DNA from: Pseudomonas sp. Teo4
GTDB taxonomy: Bacteria > Pseudomonadota > Gammaproteobacteria > Pseudomonadales > Pseudomonadaceae
Reading direction: 5' to 3'
Length of the DNA: 64,000 bases
Assembly: GCF_034387475.1 (NCBI RefSeq)
Contig: NZ_JAXCIL010000002.1
Location: 186,001 to 250,000, forward strand
Position 1 is the first letter of the stretch, and each line of letters begins with the position of its first letter. The translations under genes and the position numbers were made by a program. The notes beneath the pieces were generated by a model, which saw nothing but the letters and a program-made list of their open reading frames with translations, was not told the DNA's origin and made no database searches. Positions 31,265 to 42,067 of the stretch are shown one piece after another.

Positions 31265-32542
31265 ATGATCGAACCCAAGCGCGTCCTGCGCGCCCTAGCC
31301 GAACACTGGGCCTTGATCGAGCCGCTGTGCGAGCGTTTCGACCAGGGCACCCTGAGCCTGGTCGAACTGCGCCAGCAGCTGGCCCGCCAGCAAGTCGAAA
31401 GCACGCCGCAGGACATCACCCAGCTGCTCGACGTGTGGATCCGCCTGGATATCCTGGTCCCGGTGGCCAAGAGCCCGAACCGCTTCGAGCTCAACGCCCA
31501 GATCCACGACTTCCTCGCCTACCTGCGCCGCGAGCACCGCCTGGGCCTGTGCCTGGAGATCGAGGCTTACCTGCGCCACCTGGAACGCCTGGCCGGGCAT
31601 ATCCAGGATGCCTTCGACAACCGCGACAGCGACGACCTGGCGCGCCAGCTGCGCCTGCTCGACATGCGCGTGCGCGACGTACTCAAGAAGCTCGACAACG
31701 ACGAACAGGCCCTGGTGGCCGTTGCCGAACGGGCCAAGACCAGCAATCGCCAGATCCCGCTGCGCCAACGTTATGCCGAGGTCCTGGCGACCTGGGACGA
31801 GTACGTCGAGCCGATGATCCAGCTGGTGAACGCCGACGGCGCCTTCGAACAGGGCGTGCGCAAGGTCGAGACCGTACTGCTGAAGCTGCTGGGCGAGCAG
31901 GCCCGCCTGGGCCACCTGGTCGACGACGACATGCTGCTGCGTACCCACGCGCGCATTCTCGAAATGCAGACCAGCGCCCAGCTGACCCTGCGCCATGCCC
32001 GTGAGCTGCTGCTGCCACTGCGCGAAGAAGCGCGCCGGCACAACGCTGTGACCCGTGGCGCGGCACTGGCCCTGTCGGTGATCCGACGCAAGGGTATCGA
32101 CGCCGTGCCCCACGCCGCCATGCCGCTGTTCACCCGCCCGCAGAGCACCTTCCTCGGCAGCGCCAGCCAGGTCGAGGCCTATGTTTACGCCCTGGCCCGC
32201 TTCGAGCCGAAACCGGCCAAGTTCCCCAAGGCGCACAAGACCCAGAAAGGCCCGCTGCCGCGCGCGCCACGCACAGTCAAGGAAATGCTTGAGCGCTGCG
32301 AAGACGCCCTGCCGCTGCCCGACCTGATGGTCTGGCTGCTGGAGCAGGAGCCCGAAGGCGCCACCGACGAATTGCTGTACTGGTTCTCGCGCCTGTCGCG
32401 GGAAAAGCGCTTCAAGCGCGAGCGCCTCGATCGGCGCGAGTACACCACCCAAGAACACCTGGTCAGCCTGCGCTCGTTCGCCCTGACGTCCAGCCGCGAA
32501 CCATCGCCTGAAACCAACGCGAGCCCAGCCAATGCATCTTGA
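31265..32542 (+). CDS. mksF: MksF, kleisin subunit of the Mks condensin
   Basis: 425 residues from ATG 31265 (MIEPKRVLRALAEHW); an upstream start at 31220 is possible but lacks similarity. First gene of a three-gene overlapping set whose sizes (425, 235, 943) match pseudomonad mksF-mksE-mksB. N-terminal winged-helix region (about 1-85), a central helical region (90-250) and a basic C-terminal part (FEPKPAKFPKAHKTQKG...REKRFKRERLDRREY) fit a kleisin that bridges the SMC heads. Overlaps mksE by 11 bp. Helps chromosome organisation and segregation. Confidence 0.87.
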   Translation: MIEPKRVLRALAEHWALIEPLCERFDQGTLSLVELRQQLARQQVESTPQDITQLLDVWIRLDILVPVAKSPNRFELNAQIHDFLAYLRREHRLGLCLEIEAYLRHLERLAGHIQDAFDNRDSDDLARQLRLLDMRVRDVLKKLDNDEQALVAVAERAKTSNRQIPLRQRYAEVLATWDEYVEPMIQLVNADGAFEQGVRKVETVLLKLLGEQARLGHLVDDDMLLRTHARILEMQTSAQLTLRHARELLLPLREEARRHNAVTRGAALALSVIRRKGIDAVPHAAMPLFTRPQSTFLGSASQVEAYVYALARFEPKPAKFPKAHKTQKGPLPRAPRTVKEMLERCEDALPLPDLMVWLLEQEPEGATDELLYWFSRLSREKRFKRERLDRREYTTQEHLVSLRSFALTSSREPSPETNASPANAS

Positions 32543-33239
32543 TCTTTCCGAACTGTCCCAGCTCGCGCCGATCTTCCGCGAGCTGTTCAAGGGCTTCCAC
32601 GTCAGCCGCCGCGCCCCTGAAATGTACGGCCAGCTGTCGAACTTCCAGGACCAGTACCGCACCCTGTTCAAGGCCCTGGGCTTCGAGCTGGTGTGCGACA
32701 CCCGTGGTTTCTACTACTTCGTGCCCGAGCAGGCCGCCGCGCAGGTCAACAAGACCGCCCAGCGCCTGTCGCTGTTCACCTTCATCATCGTCGAGCACCT
32801 GGCCGACCAGGGCCGTGACCCGATGGCCGTGCTCGACGGCGGCAGCATCGGCCGTGACGAGCTGCCCTCGCTGCTGGACAAGTACCGCGACCTGTTCCTG
32901 CAGGCCGAAGTGCAGACCGTCGACGAGCTGGAAGAAAAGATCATGCGCCGCATGACCCAGCTCGGCTTCGCCCACGAGGAAGGCGGCATCTACCGCTTCC
33001 TGCCGCCGATGCACCGCTTCCTCGACGTGTGCCTGTCGGTGCAGCAGGACCGCGACCTGGCGGCCAGTCTGCACAGCGACCTGCCGCTGCCGACCCCGGT
33101 GCTGGTCGAGGAAGAAACCCCGGAGCAACTCAACCGCACCGACGACCCGCTGGACCTGGCGCCGTTCGACGACGAGGAAAGCGAAGAGGACGCCCTGGCC
33201 CGGGCCATCCGCGAAGAGCAACAGGAGATTGACGCATGA
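32532..33239 (+). CDS. mksE: MksE, condensin accessory subunit
   Basis: 235 residues; starts inside the end of mksF (11-bp overlap) and overlaps mksB by 4 bases (ATGA at 33236-33239). Winged-helix-like fold with segments ELVCDTRGFYYFVPEQAAAQVNKTAQRLSLFTFIIVEHLADQG and RMTQLGFAHEEGGIYRFLPPMHRFLD, and an acidic C-terminal tail (EEESEEDALARAIREEQQE type). Like MukE it would bind the kleisin as a dimer and regulate head engagement. Confidence 0.87.
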   Translation: MHLDLSELSQLAPIFRELFKGFHVSRRAPEMYGQLSNFQDQYRTLFKALGFELVCDTRGFYYFVPEQAAAQVNKTAQRLSLFTFIIVEHLADQGRDPMAVLDGGSIGRDELPSLLDKYRDLFLQAEVQTVDELEEKIMRRMTQLGFAHEEGGIYRFLPPMHRFLDVCLSVQQDRDLAASLHSDLPLPTPVLVEEETPEQLNRTDDPLDLAPFDDEESEEDALARAIREEQQEIDA

Positions 33240-36067
33240 GCCAGGAACGCTACGGCATCCGCCGCTTCGCACTGCTCAACACCGCCGGCTACAGCCTTGG
33301 CCTGTTCCCGCTGGAACACCCGCTGTCGGTCTACGGCGCCAACAACCTGGGTAAATCGGCATCGATCAACGCCCTGCAATTCCCGATTCTGGCGCGCATG
33401 TCGGACATGAGCTTCGGCAAGTACAGCCTGGAGCAGTCGCGCCGGTTCTACTTCGCCAGCGACACCTCCTACATTCTGTGCGAACTGAACCTGCCCCACG
33501 GCCCGCACGTGATCGGCGTGGTCGGCCGCGGCCCGGGCGGCGGCTTCGGTCACCAGTTCTTCGCCTACAAGGGCGAGCTGGACCTGGCCCACTACCAGAA
33601 GAACGACACCTGCCTGCGCCAGAAAGAGCTGTTCACCAACCTCGAGCGCCTGGGCCTGAAGGCCTATGAACTCAAGCCGGACGAACTGCGCCGGCTGCTG
33701 GTCGGCGGCCACACCTCGGTGCCGCTGGACCTGACCCTGATCCCGCTGCGCTCGACCAGCGAGCAGAGCCTGAAAACCTTCCGCGCCCTGTTCATCAACC
33801 TGCTGCACATGCGCGAAATCACCGCCGCCAAGCTCAAGCAGCTATTCCTCGATGCCTTCGAGCACAGCCTGCGCTCGGGCAGCGTCGACTACATCGCCGC
33901 CTGCGAAGAAGCCTTCCGTGACGTGCGCCGCATGGAGCAGGACTACAACGCCCTGGTCGCGGCCGGCCCATTGGTCGAAGCCCTGGCTGGCGGCGTGGCC
34001 CAGCGCGACATCCTGCGCGGCAAGCTGCACCGCCTCTCGCCTCTGCTCGACAACCTGCTGGGCACCTGGCAGGAATACGCCATGGCGCGCAAGGAAGAAC
34101 TGGTCATCCAGGCCGAGCACTTCCGCGGCGAGCAAGACCGCCTGCAGAACGATCAACGTGGCGGCACCCAGGAGCTGATGCGCCTGGAACGTGAGATCAC
34201 CGGCATTCAGCGCTGGCTTGGCGAGCTGTCGGTGCTCAAGCACCGCTTTGCCCTGGTCGACGACGTCAAAGTCCTGGAACAGCAGTTGCTGGCCGCCAAG
34301 GACGCCCACGACGAACTGGCCGGCGCCCTGGCCCAATCGCGCCAGTTCTCCGCCGAAGACCTCGACGAGCGCGTGCGTGACCTGGAAAAACGCCTGAAGC
34401 AGGTCAAGCAGCAGCTCGACCACGCCGACAACAACAGCTACGCCCGCCTGCGCGAAGAGTTCTCGCAGCAGGACGTCGACCGCCTGATGCGCCTGTTCAA
34501 CGGCGCACTGTTCAGCCTGCCGCTGGGTGATCGCGGCATCGAACTGGACGACAGCGACCTGTGGGTAAAATCCCTGGAAGCGGTGCTCGACGGCTTCAAG
34601 GGTGAGCGCTTCGAGGCACCCGGCCTGTCCATCGACCTCACCCACATCGACCCGCCGGCCCTGCAGGCCCTGGCCGACCGCGCCGCCCTGCGCGACCAGA
34701 AGGATCGACTGGAGCGCGAGCTCAAGCAGCTCAAGACCCAGCAGGCCGTGGCCGCTGACCGCTCGGCGTCGAAAGCCCAGACCGAAGCGCTGTACCAGCA
34801 AGTGCTGGATGCCCAGAAAGCCCTGGAAGACTTCCGCCGCAGCGAAACCCTGGCGGCTGAAGAGCCGGAGAAAATGGAGCAGCTGGCGCAACTGGAAGCC
34901 GCCCAGGACGAACTCAAGCGCTCCAGCGACGCCTTCACCGAACGCGTCCAGCAACTGTCGGCCAAGCTGCAACTGGTGGGCCGCCAGATCGGCGATCTCG
35001 AATCCAAGCAACGCACCTTGGAAGATGCCCTGCGCCGTCGCCAACTGCTGCCCGCCGACCTGCCCTACGGCACGCCGTTCATGGAAGCGGTCGACGACTC
35101 GATGGACAACCTGCTGCCGCTGCTCAACGACTACCAGGACAGCTGGCAGGGCCTGCAGCGTGTCGACAATCAGATCGAGGCGCTGTACGCCCAGGTTCGC
35201 CTCAAGGGCGTGGCCAAGTTCGACAGCGAAGACGACATGGAGCGCCGCCTGCAGCTGCTGGTGAACGCTTACGCGCACCGTACCGACGAGGCCCTGACCC
35301 TGGCCAAGGCGCGTCGCGCTGCAGTCACCGACATCGCCCGGACCCTGCGCAACATCCGCAGCGACTACGACAGCCTCGAGCACCAGCTGGCGCTGTTCAA
35401 CCGCGAGATCAACAAGCGCCAGGTGTCCAACCTGGAAAGCTTCCGCGTGGTCCTGGCGCCGAACAAGGAAGCGCTCAAGCACATCGACCAGATCATCCAC
35501 AGCGCCGGCCAGTACGAGGAAGGCGAAACCCTGTCGGTGTTCGACCTGACCCAGAGTGCCGAGCAGGACCACAAGAACGAAGAGGCCAAGGAGTACCTGG
35601 CGCGGCTGGTGGCGGCCAACCACAACCAGCTGGGCCTGAAAGACCTGTTCGAGCTGGCTTTCGAGATCACCAAGGTCAACAGCCAGCCGGTGATCCACGC
35701 CGACATCGACGGCGCTGCGTCCAACGGCACCACCATGACCATCAAGGCACTCACCAACATGTACTTGTTGCTGCACCTGATGGACCGCGACCTGGCCGGC
35801 CGCATTCGTCTGCCCTACTACCTCGACGAGGCGGCGGACATCGACGAACGCAACCAGGCGGCACTGTTGGAGACCAGCTTGCAGCTGGGCTTCGTGCCGA
35901 TTCTGGCGAGCGTGAAGCCGCAGGTATCGGCGCGGGTGGCGATCGACCTGGAAGGTGGCAGCGGGCCGAATGGTATCTACATCGACGAGGCGGACTGGAA
36001 GTACATCAGCCGCCTGGATGTGGAGAAGGCGATCGTGCGCGAGGATGAGGCCGAGGAATTGGCCTGA
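33236..36067 (+). CDS. mksB: MksB, SMC-like ATPase of the Mks condensin
   Basis: 943 residues, shorter than MukB (about 1480) as usual for MksB. N-terminal head with an atypical Walker A GANNLGKS (34-41), long coiled coils (about 280-400 and 470-760: many ELKQLKTQQAVAADRSASKAQ-type heptads) around a hinge near 430-470, and a C-terminal head with signature ASNGTTMTIKALTNMYLLL and Walker B YYLDEAADIDE (Asp864, Glu865). Works with MksF/E in loop-forming condensin. No MksG (Toprim nuclease) gene follows, so this is the chromosome-organising type rather than the plasmid-defence (Wadjet/MksBEFG) type. Downstream is a REP pair, then creA on the other strand. Confidence 0.92.
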   Translation: MSQERYGIRRFALLNTAGYSLGLFPLEHPLSVYGANNLGKSASINALQFPILARMSDMSFGKYSLEQSRRFYFASDTSYILCELNLPHGPHVIGVVGRGPGGGFGHQFFAYKGELDLAHYQKNDTCLRQKELFTNLERLGLKAYELKPDELRRLLVGGHTSVPLDLTLIPLRSTSEQSLKTFRALFINLLHMREITAAKLKQLFLDAFEHSLRSGSVDYIAACEEAFRDVRRMEQDYNALVAAGPLVEALAGGVAQRDILRGKLHRLSPLLDNLLGTWQEYAMARKEELVIQAEHFRGEQDRLQNDQRGGTQELMRLEREITGIQRWLGELSVLKHRFALVDDVKVLEQQLLAAKDAHDELAGALAQSRQFSAEDLDERVRDLEKRLKQVKQQLDHADNNSYARLREEFSQQDVDRLMRLFNGALFSLPLGDRGIELDDSDLWVKSLEAVLDGFKGERFEAPGLSIDLTHIDPPALQALADRAALRDQKDRLERELKQLKTQQAVAADRSASKAQTEALYQQVLDAQKALEDFRRSETLAAEEPEKMEQLAQLEAAQDELKRSSDAFTERVQQLSAKLQLVGRQIGDLESKQRTLEDALRRRQLLPADLPYGTPFMEAVDDSMDNLLPLLNDYQDSWQGLQRVDNQIEALYAQVRLKGVAKFDSEDDMERRLQLLVNAYAHRTDEALTLAKARRAAVTDIARTLRNIRSDYDSLEHQLALFNREINKRQVSNLESFRVVLAPNKEALKHIDQIIHSAGQYEEGETLSVFDLTQSAEQDHKNEEAKEYLARLVAANHNQLGLKDLFELAFEITKVNSQPVIHADIDGAASNGTTMTIKALTNMYLLLHLMDRDLAGRIRLPYYLDEAADIDERNQAALLETSLQLGFVPILASVKPQVSARVAIDLEGGSGPNGIYIDEADWKYISRLDVEKAIVREDEAEELA

Positions 36068-36084
36068 TTCGGTGGGAACGGGGC

Positions 36085-36182
36085 CGCTTTGCGGCCCATT
36101 CGCCGGCAAGCCGGCTCCCACAGTATCTCCACAGCCCTCAAGAGCGGTAGATATCCTGTGGGAGCCGGCTTGCCGGCGATGG
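36085..36182. repeat. REP pair, family A
   Basis: Facing REPs CGCCGGCAAGCCGGCTCCCAC (about 36099) and GAGCCGGCTTGCCGGCGATGG (about 36161) between convergent mksB and creA. Confidence 0.86.
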
Positions 36183-36195
36183 CTTCAACGCGGTG

Positions 36196-36657
36196 TTACT
36201 TGGCCCACGGCAAGATCGGAATCGCTGTCACCGCATTCTGCGGGCTGCCCTCGATCAAGCGGTCGCTGTACACCAGATACACCAGCGTATTGCGCTTCTT
36301 GTCCAGGAACCGCACCACCTGCATGGTCTTGAACACCAGCGAGGTGCGCTCCTTGAACACCTCCTCGCCGTCCTTCAACTCACCCTTGAAGCTGATCGGC
36401 CCAACCTGACGGCAGGCAATCGAGGCCTCCGCACGGTCTTCCGCCAGCCCCAGCCCACCCTTCACGCCGCCAGTCTTGGCGCGCGACAGGTAGCAGGTCA
36501 CACCGTCGACCTTGGGGTCATCGAAAGCCTCGACCACAATGCGGTCGTTCGGCCCGAGGAACTTGAACACGGTGGACACCTGGCCGACTTCTTCAGCCCC
36601 GGCCAGCATTGGCAGCGCCAGCGCCACCACGGCAATAGCCCGCTTCAGCATGCTCAT
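36196..36657 (-). CDS. creA: CreA family protein
   Basis: 153 residues from ATG 36657, which overlaps the proB stop as ATGA; a longer frame to 36816 lies inside proB and is rejected. Signal peptide at 1-21 ([21 protein letters not shown]) and the CreA signature [66 protein letters not shown] small periplasmic protein of unknown function, widely conserved. Co-transcribed with proB. Confidence 0.9.
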   Translation of the reverse strand: MSMLKRAIAVVALALPMLAGAEEVGQVSTVFKFLGPNDRIVVEAFDDPKVDGVTCYLSRAKTGGVKGGLGLAEDRAEASIACRQVGPISFKGELKDGEEVFKERTSLVFKTMQVVRFLDKKRNTLVYLVYSDRLIEGSPQNAVTAIPILPWAK

Positions 36658-37772
36658 ACCAGCACCAGATTGTCGCGGTGTACCAGCTCTGGCTCGGCGA
36701 TGTAGCCCAGCACGGCTTCGATGGCATCGGACGGCTGGCCGATGATCTTCTGTGCTTCCAGCGCGCTGTAGTTGGCCAGGCCGCGCGCCACCTCGACGCC
36801 ATCCGGGCCGACGCAAACCACCATTTCGCCACGGCGGAAGCTACCCTGCACGGTCTTCACGCCCACCGGCAGCAAGCTTTTGTTGGCCGCTCGCAGCGCT
36901 TGCACGGCGCCAGCATCGAGCACCAGCGTGCCACGTGTCTGCAAGTGACCAGCCAGCCATTGCTTGCGTGCCGCGAGCATGCCGCGCTCAGGCGACAGCA
37001 GCGTACCCAGGCGCTCACCGGCCTTCAGGCGGTCGAGCACGCGCTCGATACGCCCACCGATGATGATGGTGTGTGCGCCGGAACGGGCCGCCAGGCGCGC
37101 TGCGCGCAGCTTGGTCTGCATACCGCCACGGCCCAGGGCGCCACCGGTACCACCGGCCACGGCATCCAGCGACGGGTCATCGGCACGGGCTTCGTAGATC
37201 AGCTGGGCTTCGGGGTTGTTGCGCGGGTCTGCATCGAACATGCCGTCGCGGTCGGTGAGGATCACCAGCAGGTCGGCTTCCACCAGGTTGGCCACCAGCG
37301 CGGCCAGGGTGTCGTTGTCGCCGAAGCGGATCTCGTCGGTGACCACGGTGTCGTTCTCGTTGATCACCGGCACCACACCCAGGTCGACCAGGGTGCGCAG
37401 GGTGCTGCGGGCGTTCAGGTAACGCTTGCGGTCGGACAGGTCGTCATGGGTAAGAAGGATCTGCGCGGTGTGCTTGCCATGCTCGCCGAAGCTCGACTCC
37501 CAGGCTTGTACCAGGCGCATCTGGCCAATGGAGGCTGCGGCCTGCAGCTCGTTCATCGCACTCGGTCGCGAGGTCCAGCCAAGCTGGCTCATGCCGGCAG
37601 CCACGGCCCCGGAGGAGACCAATACCAACTCCACGCCCGCTTCGCGCAGCGCCACCATCTGCTCGACCCAGACAGCCATGGCGCCGCGGTCGAGGCCCTT
37701 GCCATCGGCCGTCAGCAGCGCGCTGCCGATCTTCACGACCCAGCGCTTGGCGCCTGTCACCTTGCTTCGCAT
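36654..37772 (-). CDS. proB: Glutamate 5-kinase
   Basis: 372 residues from the ATG at 37772 ([17 protein letters not shown]) with GGAAGAGAAG upstream; the frame extends to a TTG at 37784 but the ATG gives the family length. Amino-acid kinase domain ([54 protein letters not shown]) and a C-terminal PUA domain (from about 280). Catalyses the first step of proline synthesis from glutamate; the PUA-bearing form is normally proline-inhibited. Follows obgE on the same strand, separated by a terminator; overlaps creA. Confidence 0.95.
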   Translation of the reverse strand: MRSKVTGAKRWVVKIGSALLTADGKGLDRGAMAVWVEQMVALREAGVELVLVSSGAVAAGMSQLGWTSRPSAMNELQAAASIGQMRLVQAWESSFGEHGKHTAQILLTHDDLSDRKRYLNARSTLRTLVDLGVVPVINENDTVVTDEIRFGDNDTLAALVANLVEADLLVILTDRDGMFDADPRNNPEAQLIYEARADDPSLDAVAGGTGGALGRGGMQTKLRAARLAARSGAHTIIIGGRIERVLDRLKAGERLGTLLSPERGMLAARKQWLAGHLQTRGTLVLDAGAVQALRAANKSLLPVGVKTVQGSFRRGEMVVCVGPDGVEVARGLANYSALEAQKIIGQPSDAIEAVLGYIAEPELVHRDNLVLV

Positions 37773-37816
37773 CTTCTCTTCCAACCTATGTCGAATCTGT
37801 AGATACCGTAGATACC

Positions 37817-37842
37817 AAAACGCCGCTTGAAAAAGCGGCGTT
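37817..37842 (-). terminator. Rho-independent terminator of obgE
   Basis: AACGCCGCTT-TTTC-AAGCGGCGTTTTGG on the minus strand: 10-bp GC-rich stem followed by T-run, between obgE and proB. Confidence 0.8.
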
Positions 37843-37859
37843 CAGTGTACTGCAACCGG

Positions 37860-39086
<1,227 letters not shown>

Positions 39087-39231
39087 TCAAAACCGCCTCT
39101 CGTCAGACGACGAGTTGAATACTTAAAAAACCTGAGGCTCTTGCAAAAATGAGCGCGGCGGCCCCGTACGACCGTAGAAACCAACGCCGGCAGCCCATAC
39201 AAACAGCTTTGCAAGAGGCTCACCACAAACG

Positions 39232-39258
39232 AAAAAGCCCCGTCGCATGACGGGGCTT
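39232..39258 (-). terminator. Rho-independent terminator of rplU-rpmA
   Basis: Minus strand AAGCCCCGTC-ATGC-GACGGGGCTTTTTC: 10-bp GC-rich stem plus T-run, 17 bp after the rpmA stop. Confidence 0.9.
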
Positions 39259-39275
39259 CTGGAGCGACGTCGCGA

Positions 39276-39533
39276 TTAGGCTGCGACGATGCTCACGTAA
39301 CGGCGGTTGAACTCGCCTTTCTTCTCGAACTTGATCACGCCTTCGATCTTGGCGAACAGAGTGTGATCTTTGCCCATGCCAACGCCGTAGCCGGCGTGGA
39401 ATTGGGTGCCGCGCTGGCGGACGATGATGTTGCCGGCCTTGATGACCTGGCCGCCATACATCTTCACGCCAAGGCGTTTCGATTCTGAGTCGCGACCGTT
39501 ACGAGTACTACCACCAGCCTTTTTGTGTGCCAT
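39276..39533 (-). CDS. rpmA: 50S ribosomal protein bL27
   Basis: 85 residues: [48 protein letters not shown] is the bL27 signature, with the short N-terminal tail that reaches the peptidyl-transferase centre. Start ATG 39533, 37 bp after rplU. Co-transcribed with rplU and ended by the terminator at 39232-39258. Confidence 0.98.
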   Translation of the reverse strand: MAHKKAGGSTRNGRDSESKRLGVKMYGGQVIKAGNIIVRQRGTQFHAGYGVGMGKDHTLFAKIEGVIKFEKKGEFNRRYVSIVAA

Positions 39534-39570
39534 GGTTCAATTCTCCAATAAATTCAGGGGATCGAGGGGA

Positions 39571-39885
39571 TTAAGCCTGGATACCGGTGATTTTGATTTC
39601 GGTGAACCACTGGCGGTGGCCCATACGCTTCATGTGGTGCTTACGACGACGGAACTTGATGATACGTACTTTGTCGTGACGGCCTTGCGAAACGACTTCG
39701 GCAACCACTTTAGCGCCGGCGACGACTGGAGCGCCGATGGTGACTTCTTCACCGTTGGCAACCAGCAGAACGCGATCGAAGGTAACGGATTCGCCAGTGG
39801 CGACTTCCAGTTTCTCGATCTTGAGGAATTCACCTTCAGCGACTTTGTACTGCTTGCCGCCGGTAACGATTACTGCGTAAGACAT
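39571..39885 (-). CDS. rplU: 50S ribosomal protein bL21
   Basis: 104 residues from ATG 39885 ([19 protein letters not shown]), the standard start; longer frames in the same phase are artefacts. Contains the bL21 C-terminal signature [31 protein letters not shown]. Binds 23S rRNA. First gene of the rplU-rpmA unit; divergent from ispB. Confidence 0.98.
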   Translation of the reverse strand: MSYAVIVTGGKQYKVAEGEFLKIEKLEVATGESVTFDRVLLVANGEEVTIGAPVVAGAKVVAEVVSQGRHDKVRIIKFRRRKHHMKRMGHRQWFTEIKITGIQA

Positions 39886-40130
39886 GGGTATTTCTCCGAT
39901 AATCCTGCTCACCCAGCGCTTTATATGATGAGTATTGGCTGGCATGGCTGCACTAGGCTGGAACGGCCCTGTGCAATTGCGTAAGGCAGGTGCTGCCCAG
40001 GAAGTTAGGGTGCGCGATTGTACGCAACCCAGGTTTGCCTTGCAAGTACCGCCCCCGGCCCACGGGCAGCGCGCCTTGACACACCGGGACCTGCGACCTA
40101 GCATGCCGCGCAACCTCAATGGAGCAGCCG

Positions 40131-41099
40131 ATGCAACCCCAATCCTTCTACCGCGCGGTGGCTGACGATTTCAGCGCCGTCGACGAGATCATCAAGAAGC
40201 AGCTGACCTCGCGCGTGCCGCTGGTATCGAAGATCGGCGACTATATCACGTCCGCTGGCGGCAAACGCCTGCGCCCCTTGCTGGTGCTGCTGTGCGGCAA
40301 GGCACTGGGCCGTGAGGGCGACGACCTGCGCCTGCTGGCCGCCACCATCGAGTTCCTGCATACCGCCACCCTGCTGCACGACGACGTGGTCGACATGTCC
40401 GGCATGCGCCGTGGCCGCTCCACCGCCAACGCCCTGTGGGGCAACGCACCGAGCGTGCTGGTGGGCGATTTCCTCTATTCGCGCTCGTTCGAAATGATGG
40501 TCGAACTGGGCTCGATGCCGGTCATGAAAATCCTCTCCCAGGCCACCCGCGTCATCGCCGAGGGCGAGGTGCTGCAGCTGTCGCGCGTGCGCGATGCCAG
40601 CACCACCGAGGAAATCTACATGGACGTCATCCGCGGCAAGACCGCGATGCTGTTCGAAGCCTCGACCCACAGCGCCGCAGCGCTGGCCGGTGCCACCGAC
40701 GAGCAGCGCGAAGCACTGCGCACCTTCGGTGACCATCTGGGCGTGGCCTTCCAGCTGGTCGACGACCTGCTCGACTACGAAGGCGACGCAGAAGCCCTGG
40801 GCAAGAACGTCGGCGACGACCTGGCCGAAGGTAAACCGACTCTGCCATTGATCTACACCATGCGTGAAGGCACGCCGGAGCAAGCGGCGCTGGTGCGCAA
40901 GGCGATCCAGAAGGGCGGCCTCGAAGACCTGGAGCAGATCCGCGAAGCGGTCAAGGCTTCGGGTGCGCTCAAGTACACGGCCGAACTGGCCCGTGATTAT
41001 GTGAAGCGTGCCATTGCCTGCCTGGAAGTGCTGCCCGCCAGCGAATGCCGGGATGCGCTGGTCGAGCTGAGCGAGTTTGCGGTCGCGCGTACGCACTGA
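40131..41099 (+). CDS. ispB: Polyprenyl (octaprenyl) diphosphate synthase
   Basis: 322 residues. The ATG at 40131 is used because GGAG lies 7 bases upstream, inside the sequence of a rival ATG at 40119. The two aspartate-rich motifs are [15 protein letters not shown] (first, DDxxD) and [12 protein letters not shown] (second), with GKRLRPLL near 45-55, all of trans-isoprenyl diphosphate synthases. It makes the side chain of ubiquinone; pseudomonads use octaprenyl or nonaprenyl chains and the length cannot be read here. Divergent from rplU, the classic arrangement. Confidence 0.95.
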   Translation: MQPQSFYRAVADDFSAVDEIIKKQLTSRVPLVSKIGDYITSAGGKRLRPLLVLLCGKALGREGDDLRLLAATIEFLHTATLLHDDVVDMSGMRRGRSTANALWGNAPSVLVGDFLYSRSFEMMVELGSMPVMKILSQATRVIAEGEVLQLSRVRDASTTEEIYMDVIRGKTAMLFEASTHSAAALAGATDEQREALRTFGDHLGVAFQLVDDLLDYEGDAEALGKNVGDDLAEGKPTLPLIYTMREGTPEQAALVRKAIQKGGLEDLEQIREAVKASGALKYTAELARDYVKRAIACLEVLPASECRDALVELSEFAVARTH

Positions 41100-41104
41100 C
41101 CACC

Positions 41105-41200
41105 GCGTCGCCTCTTTCGCGGGTAAACCCGCTCCCACAGATACAGCGCAAATCCTTGATTCCGCGCTGAGCCTGTGGGAGCGGGTTTACCCGCGATGCA
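41105..41200. repeat. REP pair, family B
   Basis: CGCGGGTAAACCCGCTCCCAC (41118-41138) and its inverse GTGGGAGCGGGTTTACCCGCG (41176-41196) after ispB. Confidence 0.88.
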
Positions 41201-41280
41201 TTTGTGCGGACAAAAACACTTCCTCGGCAAAACCTTATACAATATGGGTCTTTAACCGTCCGTCTGTTTAAGGAACCGAA

Positions 41281-41622
41281 GTGAGCACTCTGCCACCCTG
41301 CCCCAAATGCAACTCCGAATACACCTATGAGGATGGCACCCAGCTGATCTGCCCTGAGTGCGCCCACGAGTGGTCGGCCAGCGGCGATGCCGAAGCGGCC
41401 AGCGACGATGTGGTGAAGAAGGATTCGGTCGGCAACGTCCTGCAGGACGGCGACACCGTCACCGTGATCAAGGACCTCAAGGTCAAAGGCTCTTCCCTGG
41501 TGGTCAAGGTCGGCACCAAGGTCAAGAACATCCGCCTGTGCGACGGCGACCACGATATCGACTGCAAGATCGACGGCATTGGCGCGATGAAGCTGAAGTC
41601 GGAGTTCGTACGTAAGGTCTGA
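41281..41622 (+). CDS. YjdM/PhnA-like zinc-ribbon protein
   Basis: 113 residues with GTG start at 41281 (AAGGAACCGAA upstream). An N-terminal zinc ribbon with Cys7, Cys10, Cys25 and Cys28 ([13 protein letters not shown]...[10 protein letters not shown]) and a C-terminal SH3-like domain ([44 protein letters not shown]) define the YjdM family, formerly called alkylphosphonate utilisation operon protein PhnA, whose real function is unknown. Start chosen because GTG with ribosome site precedes the motif. Confidence 0.93.
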   Translation: MSTLPPCPKCNSEYTYEDGTQLICPECAHEWSASGDAEAASDDVVKKDSVGNVLQDGDTVTVIKDLKVKGSSLVVKVGTKVKNIRLCDGDHDIDCKIDGIGAMKLKSEFVRKV

Positions 41623-41662
41623 CTTTACACAGAAATTGCCAATTGGCGCTTGCTATTTAGAT

Positions 41663-41681
41663 AATAAGAATTATTCTCATT
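41663..41681 (+). promoter_or_regulatory. Fur box
   Basis: AATAAGAATTATTCTCATT is a nearly perfect 19-bp inverted repeat of the Fur operator, 26 bases before the start of the next gene. The wider GATAATAAGAATTATTCTCATT matches the extended consensus. Confidence 0.82.
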
Positions 41682-41707
41682 GGGACTGCTATCCAAGGAG
41701 AATAGCC

Positions 41708-41953
41708 ATGACTTATCTGATCGACGCCTGGCTGGACCGCCCTCACCCTTACCTGCGCATACTTCATCGCGAAACCGGCGAGGTGTGCGCGGTGCTTGAA
41801 GAAGAAGCGCTCGATGAACTGCGTGACCAGGGCGACCTGGACATGAGCGGGTTGAATTCGAGTGAACCGGGGGTGCTCAAGGAGCTGGTGCGCAACCTGT
41901 TTCTGTTCTGCTATGCGCGGGCGTTGCGCCCCACGGGAACAGACTGGAATTGA
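41708..41953 (+). CDS. Small Fur-controlled protein of unknown function (PA4570-like)
   Basis: 81 residues from ATG 41708 (CAAGGAG upstream): MTYLIDAWLDRPHPYLRILHRETGEVCAVLEEEALDELRDQGDLDMSGLNSSEPGVLKELVRNLFLFCYARALR. Rich in acidic residues, no signal peptide or membrane helix. The position next to ispB/fklB and the strong Fur box match an iron-starvation-induced small protein known in P. aeruginosa as PA4570; that correspondence is from memory of gene order. Function unknown. The frame upstream of 41708 is not supported. Confidence 0.85.
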   Translation: MTYLIDAWLDRPHPYLRILHRETGEVCAVLEEEALDELRDQGDLDMSGLNSSEPGVLKELVRNLFLFCYARALRPTGTDWN

Positions 41954-41969
41954 GGCTGGCAGCGCCGCC

Positions 41970-42060
41970 CTCATCGCCGGCAAGCCGGCTCCCACAGGTG
42001 CCCCGCAAGCCTTGAGCTACGAGCAATCCTGTGGGAGCCGGCTTGCCGGCGATTGGGCAG
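41970..42060. repeat. REP pair, family A
   Basis: Facing ATCGCCGGCAAGCCGGCT (about 41973) and AGCCGGCTTGCCGGCGAT (about 42037) between convergent genes. Confidence 0.86.
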
Positions 42061-42067
42061 CAAGGTC

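Noticed and set aside
33842..36121. 759-residue minus-strand frame opposite mksB
   Set aside because: High GC makes long shadow frames. The plus strand has SMC head and coiled-coil motifs; the minus frame has no domain and a composition typical of shadows.
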